A stretch of 64,000 nt of DNA from Oculatella sp. LEGE 06141 (GTDB taxonomy: Bacteria > Cyanobacteriota > Cyanobacteriia > Elainellales > Elainellaceae). The stretch covers positions 1 through 64,000 of the forward strand of contig NZ_JADEWO010000003.1 of NCBI RefSeq assembly GCF_015207605.1, in the 5' to 3' direction. Every line of letters begins with the position of its first letter. The first letter of the stretch is position 1. The position numbers and the translations under genes are program-made. This document shows positions 26,073 to 34,353 of the stretch, in pieces. Under the pieces are notes generated by a model, which worked only from the letters and a program-made list of their open reading frames with translations, did not search any database and was not told the DNA's origin.

Positions 26073-26717
26073 ATGCACAACCATAACAATCGCACTTATC
26101 GTCAAGAAACCTATTCAAACGGTCGTACGTATGGCGATCGCCCGGTTCAGTACGAGACCGATGATTACCGCGTCATTAATCAAACGCCTACCGTCGCCAA
26201 CGGCAACCGGGTTAGTCCGGAGGATGCTTCTTATCGTGACGGTTATGTGCGCGGTCGAACCGTCGATCGGTATCAGCAAGATAATGTAACCGAGGTTCGA
26301 GATAACGAAAACGCAGCACGTGGTTTTCTCCTGGGCATCTTACTAACGTCGCTGGTTGGTGTGGTGATTGCTGCCATTTTCTTTGTTAGTCAGCAAAACC
26401 AGGCTCCGGCTCCAGTGGTGCCTGTTCCTGTCCCGGCAGAGCCAAATGCTGTGGAGCCTCCAGCCCCCCAAACTAACAACACGGAAGTGCGCGAACGGGT
26501 GATTGAGCGGACGCGTGAACTGGTACCTGTACCGCAGCCTCAAGCGCCTGCCCCGACTGAAGCTCAGCAACCCGTACCCCAGACTCAGCAGCCGATTGTA
26601 GATGTCCCTACTCAGCCGCAATCTCCTATTCAACAGCCCAACGTTGTTCAACCTGAAGTGCAAGGCAGCGACGAACCTACGACGCAGACCCCTGCAACGA
26701 CTGGAACACCTCAGTAA
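26073..26717 (+). CDS. Single-pass membrane protein with Pro/Gln-rich exterior
   Basis: This 214-residue protein has a polar, Asn/Tyr/Arg-rich N-terminal half (MHNHNNRTYRQETYSN...) and one transmembrane segment at about 84-106 (GFLLGILLTSLVGVVIAAIFF). A long Pro/Gln/Val-rich low-complexity tail contains RERVIERTRELVPVPQPQ. There is no enzymatic motif. I do not recognise a named family; similar one-pass, proline-rich proteins are common in cyanobacteria. It stands alone with a good terminator downstream. Confidence 0.65.
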   Translation: MHNHNNRTYRQETYSNGRTYGDRPVQYETDDYRVINQTPTVANGNRVSPEDASYRDGYVRGRTVDRYQQDNVTEVRDNENAARGFLLGILLTSLVGVVIAAIFFVSQQNQAPAPVVPVPVPAEPNAVEPPAPQTNNTEVRERVIERTRELVPVPQPQAPAPTEAQQPVPQTQQPIVDVPTQPQSPIQQPNVVQPEVQGSDEPTTQTPATTGTPQ

Positions 26718-26774
26718 CTGTCTTCAGGAAACCGGTTTAAATCCGGCTTCCCTGATCCAAAAACCTGAAGCTTA

Positions 26775-26798
26775 AAGCCTGCTGATGCAGGCTTTTTT
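26775..26798 (+). terminator. Rho-independent terminator
   Basis: A perfect 8-bp stem (AAGCCTGC 26775-26782, GCAGGCTT 26787-26794) with loop TGAT ends in TTTTTT. It lies 58 bp after the membrane protein gene ending at 26717. Confidence 0.9.
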
Positions 26799-27239
26799 CG
26801 TAGAATAAGCGATGGGTCGAGCGCCAATCTTCCTGGTGCGGCTAATGGTTATGTGAATGATTGTTGCCACAGGGTTTCGCTTCATCAAACAGCATGAACT
26901 TTGGTAAAAGGTGCGATCGCCCTTCTGGATGGAATGCTAATTTAATAACAGGCACATACATCAGTCATAAACCACTGAAACCAATTCTGGATTAGAGCCT
27001 GTGCCTCCCGCTTTGATCCGAATCGCAATGCTTCATTGCTGTGAGACATTTCTAAAATCTACACGGCGGGTTGTATTTAACGAAGCAACACTTCTCCTTG
27101 TTACAGAAATCGTTAACTACAATGCCAAAGCTCTCTAGTCTCCTAAAGAGACTGAAATGCTCACAAGTTAATCAGTAATTGCGAGTTTGCTGTAAACCTT
27201 AGCTGCGTTCATTAACTAGTTTGTTGATTTAGTCTAGTT
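26799..27239. other. Gap left of the RNA candidate
   Basis: This 441-bp stretch, after the terminator and before the structured RNA, has one HIP1 site (26918-26925) and no coding sequence or strong repeat that I can support. Its right end (about 27180-27239) should include the promoter of the RNA candidate, but I could not fix -35 and -10 boxes. Confidence 0.35.
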
Positions 27240-27420
27240 GGTTCGTGTCGTTAATTGGTTCCATTAAGCAAATTCAAGTAATTTCCGGGTCTGGCGTTTC
27301 GTCAGGCCCATTGGTTTTAATGGGGCGTTTTACGCTGCAACGAAAGTGTTAATGGTGACTTGAAGGCCCCTGAATACAGCTTTTCGAACCTGACCAGACC
27401 CAAGGGTTAGCAGCACGTTG
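27240..27420 (+). ncRNA. Structured RNA candidate of 6S RNA size
   Basis: About 180 nt fold into one long, interrupted hairpin. Closing helix: 27244-27256 with 27405-27417 (12 of 13 pairs including wobbles). Next helix: GGGTCTGG 27287-27294 with CCAGACCC 27394-27401 (8 perfect pairs). Then CAGG/CCTG (27303-27306, 27388-27391) and GGGGC/GCCCC (27322-27326, 27366-27370). The tip is ACGCT/AGTGT (27332-27336, 27345-27349). A roughly 30-nt one-sided bulge lies between the two outer helices. Length, rod shape and the 3' segment AAGGGTTAGCAGC recall bacterial 6S RNA, which binds sigma-70 polymerase. It lies between convergent genes with no ORF. The identity as 6S is inference; that it is a folded RNA is better supported. 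Confidence 0.45.
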
Positions 27421-27521
27421 GCTCCCTCTACATCCTCCCAATCTTGATGGATTCATCTCGTGGGGCATCGCCCATCTTATACCGAGGGTCGCCATGTCCA
27501 GAATAGCGCTTTAACCTGAAG

Positions 27522-28739
27522 CTAAAGCGTTACATCGGTGGGTTCCATCACGGCAGACTCATAACGAATTCCGGCCTGGTGGAGCCGCTGAAGAGCTTGC
27601 TGTAAGCGATCGCATTCGGCAATCAGGCTGATTCGCATGTAGCCTTCGCCACCCGCTCCAAAGGCATTACCGGGTGTGACAACTACCCCCGTTTGCTGCA
27701 ATACCGACAGAGCAAAATCGGTAGACCCAACTCCGGGTGGGCAAGGAGCCCAGAGGTACATCGTTGCCCTGGTTTTGGGAATCTTCCATCCCAATTGCGA
27801 GAATCCTTCAATTAAAAAGTCTCGTCGGGTACGATAACGAGCCTGCACTTCGTGTAAGTAAACATCCGGCAACTGTAAAGCGGTTTCCGCTGCCGTTTGT
27901 AAAGCTGCGAAAATGCCGTAGTCTAAATTGGTCTTGAGGGTTCGCAAGCCTTGAATAATGTGGCGGTTGCCCACAACGAAGCCAACGCGCCAGCCAGCCA
28001 TATTGTAGGTTTTAGACAGGGTGTGAAATTCAACGCCGATCTCTTTTGCCCCCGGAATTTCGAGCAAACTGGTGGGATGATAGCCATCAAAGGCAAGTTC
28101 TGCATAACACAAGTCATGCACCAACAAGATTTCGTGGCGACGGGCAAAGGCGACGATGTCTTCAAAAAACTCGCGTGGGGCGGTGGCGGCGGTTGGATTG
28201 TTGGGATAGTTAAAGTAGAGGATTTTAGCTCGTTCTGCGATCGCATCTGGAATGGCTGCCAGATCAATCAACCAGTCATTCTCGGGTTTGAGAATCAGGC
28301 TATGAATTTTTCCACCTGCAATTAAAGGCCCCCGAAAATGGGCAGGGTAAGCAGGGCTGGGAACCAGAACCAGGTCGCCTGGATTGATGTAGGCGATCGC
28401 CAAATGGGTCAACCCTTCTTTGGAACCCAGTAACGGCAGAGCTTCTCCATCTGGGTCAAGCTCTACCCCATACCGTCGCAAATACCAGGCCGTAATCGCT
28501 CGTCGAAAGCTAGCCGTTCCTTCAAACGGAGGATAGCCATGATTGGCTGAGTCTTGTAGAGCCGCAATTGCTGACTCAACTACAGGCTGAGGCGTGGGGC
28601 CATCCGGATTCCCCATGCCTAAGTCAATCAAGTCTAACCCCTGCTCACGGGCACGAGCTTTGAGTTCATCCAGGCGGGCAAAAACATAGGGAGGAAGTGC
28701 GCTAAGGCGATCGGCAGGGGTCAACCAACTCAAATTCAT
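27522..28739 (-). CDS. PLP-dependent class I/II aminotransferase (AlaC/DapL-like)
   Basis: This 405-residue fold-type I aminotransferase has the opening DRLSALPPYVFARLDELK and IDLGMGNPDGPTP, as in E. coli AlaC (YfdZ) and related enzymes. The pyridoxal-lysine motif is HTLSKTYNMAGWRVGF. ILYFNYPNNPTAA and the C-terminal NAFGAGGEGYMRIS (substrate-binding Arg) are also present. Likely substrates are alanine/2-oxoglutarate or aspartate, and some cyanobacterial members are annotated as LL-diaminopimelate aminotransferase. The sequence alone does not decide this. Its ATG overlaps the stop of the upstream iron-type dehydrogenase by 4 bp, so the two are translationally coupled and may act in one pathway. 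Confidence 0.85.
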   Translation of the reverse strand: MNLSWLTPADRLSALPPYVFARLDELKARAREQGLDLIDLGMGNPDGPTPQPVVESAIAALQDSANHGYPPFEGTASFRRAITAWYLRRYGVELDPDGEALPLLGSKEGLTHLAIAYINPGDLVLVPSPAYPAHFRGPLIAGGKIHSLILKPENDWLIDLAAIPDAIAERAKILYFNYPNNPTAATAPREFFEDIVAFARRHEILLVHDLCYAELAFDGYHPTSLLEIPGAKEIGVEFHTLSKTYNMAGWRVGFVVGNRHIIQGLRTLKTNLDYGIFAALQTAAETALQLPDVYLHEVQARYRTRRDFLIEGFSQLGWKIPKTRATMYLWAPCPPGVGSTDFALSVLQQTGVVVTPGNAFGAGGEGYMRISLIAECDRLQQALQRLHQAGIRYESAVMEPTDVTL

Positions 28740-29974
28740 GCCTGTACCTCGCTAGACGACGATCCGCAGTCGCTGTGGCTATCTACCAGAGATGGAGAAC
28801 CGCTTCCTGCTTGAAGCGTATGGAAATCTGGAGTTCTCCCGCCCGTGCAGGGGGCTGTGGTCGATACCATCGCCGCCATTAGTTGAGTCGGTGTGACCTC
28901 AAACGGCAAGCGATGAATATCGGATGTGGGTTGGCACGCTACGGTCGCGGCTCCCTGTAAATTGGCGATCGTTATTTGCGTTAACCCTAGATCAGCCAAA
29001 CTCTGCGGTAAACCAATTTCAGCATAAAACTTGAGTAACTGTTGTCGGGATGTGGCGGCTAACAGATTACCCTGCACCATTTCTTCTAAACGAAGCTGTA
29101 CCAGAATGCCAAACGCAACTTTTTCGCCATGCAGCGTTCCGTGGCTCTCCAGCAGATGGGTTAAGCCGTTATGAACAGCGTGGGCGGCAACTGTACGGCA
29201 CTGGGCACCCCCCAGGCCACCAACCACACCTGCCAACAACACGGTTGCATCTACCACTTCGCGCCAGTCGGCGCTGCCAGGAGACTGGAGAGCCACGGCT
29301 GATTTTTGGAACAGCAGATCCCGCAGCACTCTTGCTTGCTGAACGGCGGCAATAATCAGTGTTTGCTCGGAATGCCCACTGCTGATCGATGCTTCATACC
29401 ATTTGGCTAACGCATCTCCAATTCCAGCGACCAGCGTTCGTTGGGAAGCGGTTTGGATCAGGCTGTAATCCAAAATTAACAGATCGGGACATTTGCTCAG
29501 GCCCACATCGTACAGAAACGCACCCTGCTCCGAGTAGATGTTAGAGAGAGCCGTCCATGCAGCGCAGGTGGCAGCCGAGGTTGGAATAGTGACGATCGGT
29601 AGCTGACATTGGTGGGCGAGCAGTTTAGCGGTATCTAGCGCTTTACCCCCTCCTACTCCAATAACAACGTCCGCCTTGTGCTGTTTCACCGCTCGGCGTA
29701 GTGTGTGCAAACTGGCTTCGCTGCAATCGCTGCCATAGGAAGCTTGAGCAGCCTGGAGCGATCGCTGCTCTAGTACCGGAGTCAGGTAAGGCTGAATGGC
29801 GGCTAGCGTCCGCTCGCCACCAATCAGCAGCGGTCGTTGGCCTAAGTGGGCGATCGCTGCTCCAGATTGAGCCAAGGCGTTTGAGCCGCGCACAACCTGT
29901 GTCGGTGCCATTGCCATCGTCACAACTGGGGGTGGTGAGTCAGATGCTTGAGAAAGAGCAGATGAATCAGTCAT
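28736..29974 (-). CDS. Iron-containing alcohol dehydrogenase family protein (glycerol dehydrogenase-like)
   Basis: This 412-residue protein matches the GldA-like branch. The nucleotide-binding region is ADVVIGVGGGKALDTAKLLA and the phosphate loop is VTIPTSAATCAAWTALSNIY. The predicted metal ligands Asp and His lie in GIGDALAKWYEA, AHAVHNGLTHLLE and HGTLHGEKVAFG. All expected ligands are present, so it should be active with NAD(P) on a polyol, aldehyde or similar substrate; which one is unclear. The N-terminal 15 residues are Ser/Pro-rich and may not be conserved. It is the first gene of a two-gene unit with the aminotransferase (4-bp overlap). Confidence 0.85.
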   Translation of the reverse strand: MTDSSALSQASDSPPPVVTMAMAPTQVVRGSNALAQSGAAIAHLGQRPLLIGGERTLAAIQPYLTPVLEQRSLQAAQASYGSDCSEASLHTLRRAVKQHKADVVIGVGGGKALDTAKLLAHQCQLPIVTIPTSAATCAAWTALSNIYSEQGAFLYDVGLSKCPDLLILDYSLIQTASQRTLVAGIGDALAKWYEASISSGHSEQTLIIAAVQQARVLRDLLFQKSAVALQSPGSADWREVVDATVLLAGVVGGLGGAQCRTVAAHAVHNGLTHLLESHGTLHGEKVAFGILVQLRLEEMVQGNLLAATSRQQLLKFYAEIGLPQSLADLGLTQITIANLQGAATVACQPTSDIHRLPFEVTPTQLMAAMVSTTAPCTGGRTPDFHTLQAGSGSPSLVDSHSDCGSSSSEVQA

Positions 29975-30072
29975 AACTTCAAGACAGCCCTCAATTCAAA
30001 TCTGAGGTAAAAAACACTTTACTACATGAAGCCGAAATTAAGCGTCAGCAGCCGTCCGCTGTCCGGATCAAG

Positions 30073-30609
30073 CTAGCCAGGTTGCACAGGGGCAGACGGT
30101 GCAGGCGGTAGTTTTGCCAGGTTTTCCCGGTAAAGGTCAATTTGCATCTCCTGATCGTCGCGCACAAAGAGCGATCGCTTCACCTGCCCCAATACGAGCG
30201 GTTGCGAAACGCCTTCCTCTGGATGCAATACCGTTCGTGCCCGAATGGTGAGCTGATCTTGACCACGACTGAGCCGTCCCGGGGAGAACATATCGCTGGC
30301 CGCCTGTTGCAGGGTTGCCAGCAACTGCGGTTCTGTAATGGAAGACGGCACAACAATGACCGTCTGGGTTGAACCGGAGTCATACACGGTTGCAAAGCGC
30401 ACCGCACCAGGAACGACGGTACGCGTGAAGGGAACTAGGCCCAGGCCAAATAGCCCAACGGTTAAAACTCCCATAAATCCGGTAATGCCAACCAACCGAA
30501 ACCGTAAGCCCCACTGGAACAAGAAACTTAGCCCAGCCAGGACTGCAAACGCTAAGGTCGTTAATCCGGCCCATTGAGCAGCCGTGAGAAAATTAGCAGT
30601 GCTTAGCAT
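30073..30609 (-). CDS. ycf51: Ycf51 family membrane protein
   Basis: Started at ATG 30609 (178 residues, MLSTANFLTAAQWAGL); an in-frame TTG at 30624 is less convincing. Two membrane segments (about 12-33, 40-60) are followed by a hydrophilic domain with TVIVVPSSITEPQLLATLQQAASDMF and the SRGQDQLTIRARTVLHP block. It resembles the plastid- and cyanobacteria-restricted Ycf51 family. The function is not established; a photosynthesis-related membrane role is usually assumed. A hairpin lies in the gap between sufU and this gene, on the same strand. Confidence 0.75.
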   Translation of the reverse strand: MLSTANFLTAAQWAGLTTLAFAVLAGLSFLFQWGLRFRLVGITGFMGVLTVGLFGLGLVPFTRTVVPGAVRFATVYDSGSTQTVIVVPSSITEPQLLATLQQAASDMFSPGRLSRGQDQLTIRARTVLHPEEGVSQPLVLGQVKRSLFVRDDQEMQIDLYRENLAKLPPAPSAPVQPG

Positions 30610-30665
30610 AGGTTTTAAACTCAAATTTTAACTGTCAGTTGAACGGCATTGGTGAAGTTCGTCTC

Positions 30666-30694
30666 ACCCAACCGACCCGTCCGTTCGGTTGGGT
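30666..30694. other. Stable hairpin between sufU and ycf51
   Basis: ACCCAACCGA (30666-30675) pairs perfectly with TCGGTTGGGT (30685-30694) around a 9-nt loop. On the minus strand it follows sufU without a U-run, so it may be an mRNA-processing or stability element rather than a terminator. Confidence 0.45.
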
Positions 30695-30753
30695 TTAAGC
30701 GATGCCTAACACCGGTTGCAGACCAGCCACGCAGCCCTTCGTTAGGGTTTAGT

Positions 30754-31221
30754 TCATTCGTTGCTGATAAAACCTGCGGGCTGTGCATCTTTCAGTTCCA
30801 ATGCTGCTTTTACAGTATGCCAGGAGAGATTGGCACACTTGATTCTCACCGGAAATTGGGCGACTCCCTGCATCACGTTAAGTTTGCGCTGTTCCTTCGG
30901 AAACTCGGCTTCTCCCTTCATCATGTTCTGGAACCGCTGAACCATGTCCAGAGCTTCTTCGGTGGTTTTGCCCTGAAGAGCCTCTGCCATTAAATCGGCA
31001 GAAGCCATTGAAATCGCGCAGCCTTCTCCTTCAAACTTGACGTCTTCAATCCGATCGCCGGAGGGACTGAGGTGCAGAGTGAGTTCAATCGTGTCGCCAC
31101 AGGAAGGGTTGTGCCCCTTTTGATAGCGATCGATTGGATCGGTCTTGCCACGATTTCGGGGTTTCTTGTAACGCTCAAGAATAACCTGCTGGTAGAGGTC
31201 GCGCAGATTGTCCAATGCCAT
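30754..31221 (-). CDS. sufU: SufU-type Fe-S cluster assembly scaffold / sulfur acceptor
   Basis: This 155-residue protein has the SufU/IscU fold with three conserved cysteines in NPSCGDTIELTL, FEGEGCAISMASADLM and IKCANLSWHTVKAAL. The Asp after the first Cys (CGD) is also present. SufU accepts sulfur from SufS or helps build clusters on the SUF scaffold. Length is typical. No sufBCDS genes are adjacent, so it is a detached member of the system. It precedes ycf51 on the same strand. A zinc-binding sulfurtransferase activity is known for SufU; that is family knowledge, not seen here. Confidence 0.9.
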   Translation of the reverse strand: MALDNLRDLYQQVILERYKKPRNRGKTDPIDRYQKGHNPSCGDTIELTLHLSPSGDRIEDVKFEGEGCAISMASADLMAEALQGKTTEEALDMVQRFQNMMKGEAEFPKEQRKLNVMQGVAQFPVRIKCANLSWHTVKAALELKDAQPAGFISNE

Positions 31222-31534
31222 GAATCACAGGGGGTTAACAATACTTAGCTTCCTTGATCCTATCAGGGGGAAGCGAATTCAGGGTTGGAGATCGAGCCGA
31301 GCCGCAACCTTAATTGTTAGCTGGAAGCAAAATGGGTCGATCGCAGCATTCTATGCAGCACATCAAGCAGGTTTATTTGCATCTATCCAATTAAATCGTT
31401 CCAGGTGCAGAGGAAGGCGTTGTGACTGAATGCTTTGATTCTTCCGTTTGAAGGAGGAATAACATTTGTCATCTTCTTATGATGAACGAACGATAACCAA
31501 TCATTGAACTTACTGGAACTTAACTGATTTTACT
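31222..31534. other. Intergenic gap upstream of the 112-residue gene
   Basis: This 313-bp divergent gap separates sufU (minus) and the small plus-strand gene at 31535. An AAGGAGGAATAACA purine element occurs at about 31453-31466, resembling a strong ribosome-binding site, but no start codon follows it within usual spacing in a useful frame. No hairpin or RNA is recognised. Confidence 0.35.
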
Positions 31535-31873
31535 ATGAGTAACGACAAAGAAATTCGACAACCTATGCAACCTGAAGAGGTTGATTTTGAGCAAAAAAAA
31601 CGCATTAAGGAAGAAGTTTCTGATGGTCCTCAGGTGCTAAACCCTGGCGATCGCGTCACTGACGAAGCTCAGACGCTAGAGGAAAAAGCAAAGCAGGTTG
31701 CAGTTGATGCCCCTGACATTACAGGCGATCACATCGTAGTGCCAGCTTACTTTGTAGTAGATGAACCCGATGGTGAGAAGAAAGCACTCCACCACGTTAA
31801 AGACGCAGAGGAAATTTCTGACGTAATTCGTCAGGCTCGCGTCGATGAAGATGGCAATCGCCAATGGCGATAA
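31535..31873 (+). CDS. Conserved small acidic protein of unknown function
   Basis: This 112-residue, highly charged protein has no Cys and no membrane segment. Its middle reads LNPGDRVTDEAQTLEEKA, and a VVPAYFVVDEPDGEKKALHHVKDAEE segment (here split) closes it. I do not recognise a family. Composition (Glu/Asp/Lys-rich, helical) resembles small stress-response proteins. It is 46 bp upstream of chaB on the same strand, with a strong ribosome-binding site before chaB, so the two are likely co-transcribed and end at the large terminator hairpin downstream. Confidence 0.6.
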   Translation: MSNDKEIRQPMQPEEVDFEQKKRIKEEVSDGPQVLNPGDRVTDEAQTLEEKAKQVAVDAPDITGDHIVVPAYFVVDEPDGEKKALHHVKDAEEISDVIRQARVDEDGNRQWR

Positions 31874-31919
31874 GCTGACGTTTTTAGACTCGATTTCTAT
31901 TAAATTTAGGAGGATAAAC

Positions 31920-32171
31920 ATGCCTTATCAAAACTTAGACGAGCTGCCTCAAGACGTTAAAGAAAAGATGCCGCAGGGGGCACAGCAAGCATTTGTAGCT
32001 GCCTTTAATGCTGCCGAATCGGATGGTATGAGCAAAGACGCAGCGACCCAGGTTGCCTGGAATTCGGTTAAGCAAGAGTACAACCAGGATAAAGATGGCA
32101 CCTGGTACCATCGGGAAGATCGGAAATCTGAAAGCAGCCCGCTTGGTAACGTAGGCAGCAGCGGCACCTGA
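31920..32171 (+). CDS. chaB: ChaB family protein
   Basis: Started at ATG 31920 (83 residues) because AGGAGG lies 5 nt upstream; a longer in-frame extension lacks support. The core MPYQNLDELPQDVKEKMPQG is followed by AQQAFVAAFNAAESDG and AATQVAWNSVKQEY, which match the ChaB fold. The tail is basic (WYHREDRKSESS). ChaB was first named for a calcium/proton antiport regulator in E. coli, but the function is uncertain; homologs are common in cyanobacteria and phages. The first gene of the unit is the 112-residue acidic protein. Confidence 0.85.
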   Translation: MPYQNLDELPQDVKEKMPQGAQQAFVAAFNAAESDGMSKDAATQVAWNSVKQEYNQDKDGTWYHREDRKSESSPLGNVGSSGT

Positions 32172-32227
32172 ATCAGGCTTTGATTGACCATAATCAGTGG
32201 GTGTAGCGATCGCACTCCACATTGCGT

Positions 32228-32266
32228 AAACGGCTAGGAGCAAGGCTACCTTGCTCCTAGCCGTTT
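32228..32266 (+). terminator. Strong hairpin terminator after chaB
   Basis: Perfect 18-bp arms (AAACGGCTAGGAGCAAGG at 32228-32245 and its complement at 32249-32266) enclose a 3-nt loop and end in TTTAAG. The stem is unusually long. It separates chaB from the PSII S4 gene that starts 33 bp later. Confidence 0.85.
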
Positions 32267-32299
32267 AAGATTAAGGAAGCGTTCGTAACTATTGACTAC

Positions 32300-33079
32300 A
32301 TGTTGCCACGGGAAGATCTACTAAAAGGAATTGACGATCGAGACAGTGCTGTCCGGGTAATCGACCAGGCCGATCAGGCTATCAGAACCTGGGAGGTGGT
32401 TTCTACCGATTTTCTCTCGCCGCTTGAACTGGCCAACGTACAGCAAATGTTTCGTCGTTTAACGGAGGTTAGCATTGTTGCATGGGGTGGATATCCGCAG
32501 GCAGAGCGGCAACGTGTGGCGATCGCTCGTGTGGACTTACCGCTTGATGCGTCTCAAGTCAGCTTAGCTGTATTAGACATTGCCGGTAACTTTCTGTTTG
32601 ACCCTGCGAGCCACCGTGACTTTTTGGGAGCCATTCTGGGAACAGGAATTGTTCGCGAAAAAGTAGGGGATATTATTGTCCTGGGTGAGCGAGGTGCCCA
32701 GGTCGTTGTCGTACCTGAAATGGTTGAATTTCTAGAGATGAGTTTAACTCAAGTGCGTTCGGTTCCAGTCAAGGTTCGCTCCATCAACCTAGACGAGCTT
32801 AAGGTTCGTGAACCGAAGAAAAAAGAGATGACTACCGTTGAGGCTTCGTTGAGGTTAGATGCAATCGCCTCCGCTGGATTCGGTATGTCTCGCAGCAAGA
32901 TGGCGGATTTAATTAACAGTGGTGATGTTCGCGTCAATTGGAAAGATGTAACCCAGGCCAGCCATTTATTAAAGTCGGGTGATTTGGTGGCCGTTCGCAG
33001 CAAAGGCCGTCTGGAAGTCGGCGAGGTTGCCATCACCAAGAAAGAGCGATATCGCGTTCAGCTAACCCGATTGATGTAA
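32300..33079 (+). CDS. Photosystem II S4-domain RNA-binding protein
   Basis: This 259-residue protein has an N-terminal alpha/beta region (LTEVSIVAWGGYPQAERQRVAIAR) and a C-terminal S4 RNA-binding fold (LRLDAIASAGFGMSRSKMADL, NSGDVRVNWKDV, LLKSGDLVAVRSKGRLEV). Together these match the cyanobacterial 'photosystem II S4 domain protein' family, homologous to YlmH of firmicutes. The S4 domain binds RNA; a role in PSII assembly or ribosome quality control has been suggested for relatives. It stands alone between a terminator and a repeat-rich gap. Confidence in the family is high; the molecular role is not shown by the sequence. Confidence 0.88.
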   Translation: MLPREDLLKGIDDRDSAVRVIDQADQAIRTWEVVSTDFLSPLELANVQQMFRRLTEVSIVAWGGYPQAERQRVAIARVDLPLDASQVSLAVLDIAGNFLFDPASHRDFLGAILGTGIVREKVGDIIVLGERGAQVVVVPEMVEFLEMSLTQVRSVPVKVRSINLDELKVREPKKKEMTTVEASLRLDAIASAGFGMSRSKMADLINSGDVRVNWKDVTQASHLLKSGDLVAVRSKGRLEVGEVAITKKERYRVQLTRLM

Positions 33080-33472
33080 CCTAAAATGCTAGGTTTGCCA
33101 GCAACCCAGTAAAGCTTCGTATGGCCTCACTCGTTGAAGGCTTCTGTAATAGAAACGGGATTCAGCTAAGACCCAGAATCGTTCATTTCAGGTCTGGTTT
33201 CTAACGCTTCTTTCACCATTTTTTGTCTCCTGATTGGGCATTTAGCTATCGCTTTACCCTGTGAACTCATCGGAAAGCAGTTATCTTCAGAGGATGCTTC
33301 AAAGTTTGATTTGTAGCTCCAATAACCGCAGGAGCGCAGCATACCCTGTGGGAAGCAGTCTATGGGCGATACGTACTTGGGGCAATACGTACTTGGGTCT
33401 GTTTCAAGGCAAGGGCAATCTGTAGAACACTATCCCTTACAGGAGGCGTTTGCTACTGTTTTAAATGTCTTC

Positions 33473-33630
33473 TTAGAGGATAGTTTAAAGGTGCTGACTG
33501 CAATGTGAACCGTCCCCTAAATCTCTTAGGATCGGCGGACTTCCGAGCCGATTCTGTTTCAAAGTCTCCCAATATTAGGAGACTTAGGGAGCGAATACAG
33601 CACATTTAATACGCTTAAAACAACCTCTTA
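33473..33630 (+). repeat. MITE-like repeat, diverged copy C
   Basis: It starts TTAGAGGATAGTTTAAAGGT and ends with the inverted end AACAACCTCTTA. The centre has the family core GGACTTCCGA...GATTCTGTTTCAAAGTC. It is about the same length as copy A (158 bp) but clearly diverged. It has no coding capacity. Confidence 0.7.
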
Positions 33631-33662
33631 GTGGCTGAAGCTTACTAGATGATGGCAAAATC

Positions 33663-33820
33663 TTAGAGGATGTCTTAAAAGTGCTAAGCTCCAACTCAAA
33701 CCGCCCCCTAATCCCCCAATTTTGGGGGACTTCCGAATCAATTCTGTTTCAAAGTCCCCCAATTTTGGAGGACTTAGGGGGCTAATTTAGAATGTTGAGC
33801 CATTCTCAGACACCCTCTTA
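33663..33820 (+). repeat. MITE-like repeat, copy A
   Basis: This 158-bp element has imperfect terminal inverted repeats (TTAGAGGATGTCTTAAAAGT at the left; TAAGAGGGTGTCTGAGAATG when the right end is read in reverse). Its interior is a large palindrome around GACTTCCGAATCAATTCTG, with mirrored CCCCCTAA and CCCCCAATTTT arms. A near-identical inverted copy lies at 47948-48103. TA dinucleotides at the ends suggest mobilisation by an IS630/Tc1-type transposase, which is absent here. Confidence 0.85.
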
Positions 33821-34167
33821 ATGCCGATGATAAATTCGTATGTTGTCCAATTCGGTGCTTCTTCTAAGAATGGGAAGATGGGCTGAATTCGATCGCTCTG
33901 AACGGTTAGTTGCTATTACAGTGAGTCGCAGTAGCACAAGTCGTAGATTAGCTATAAATGCTTGAAACGACTCCAACGATGGTGCTGTTTTGTTGCAAAA
34001 TTGACGTATGATTTCTTTGAAAAGTGGTACATTCCTCAAGAGTCCTTGCTTGTAGTTTAATATCAAAGATTGATCGATTTTAAGGTTCCGTCAATTGCTC
34101 AAAGGAGTTGCAGCTCTGAATGATTGAGTCAATTTCAGCAGCCTAGCGTTATGGTGCAGGTCGTTGT

Positions 34168-34353
34168 TTGAGAGGATGCTTCAAAAGTGCTAAGTGACAT
34201 TTAAAGTGTTCCCAAACTTCCAGTTTTTGGTCTTCAACGTGAGTGCCTGGTCGAGCGAATACTTTGTAAGCCAGGACGAGTTCGAAAGCTCTACTGTCTG
34301 GAGGATGGAAGGGGATAACGCAGAACATTCAGTACGCTTAAAGCACCCCCTAG
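34168..34353 (+). repeat. MITE-like repeat, strongly diverged copy D
   Basis: The left end reads GAGAGGATGCTTCAAAAGTG and the right end ACGCTTAAAGCACCCCCTA, matching the family's termini. The interior is unrelated to the copy A palindrome. It may be a different member sharing only ends, so the assignment is tentative. It lies just before the symporter leader. Confidence 0.5.

Noticed and set aside
27240-27420. tRNA, SRP RNA, tmRNA or RNase P RNA as identity of the folded RNA
   Set aside because: No cloverleaf, no GGAAGCAGCC-type SRP loop, no tag-peptide region and no RNase P consensus are visible, and the size fits none of the larger RNAs.
33818-34066. 82-residue minus-strand frame near the MITE cluster
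   Set aside because: It overlaps the end of copy A, shows no motif or start signal, and is likely a chance frame.
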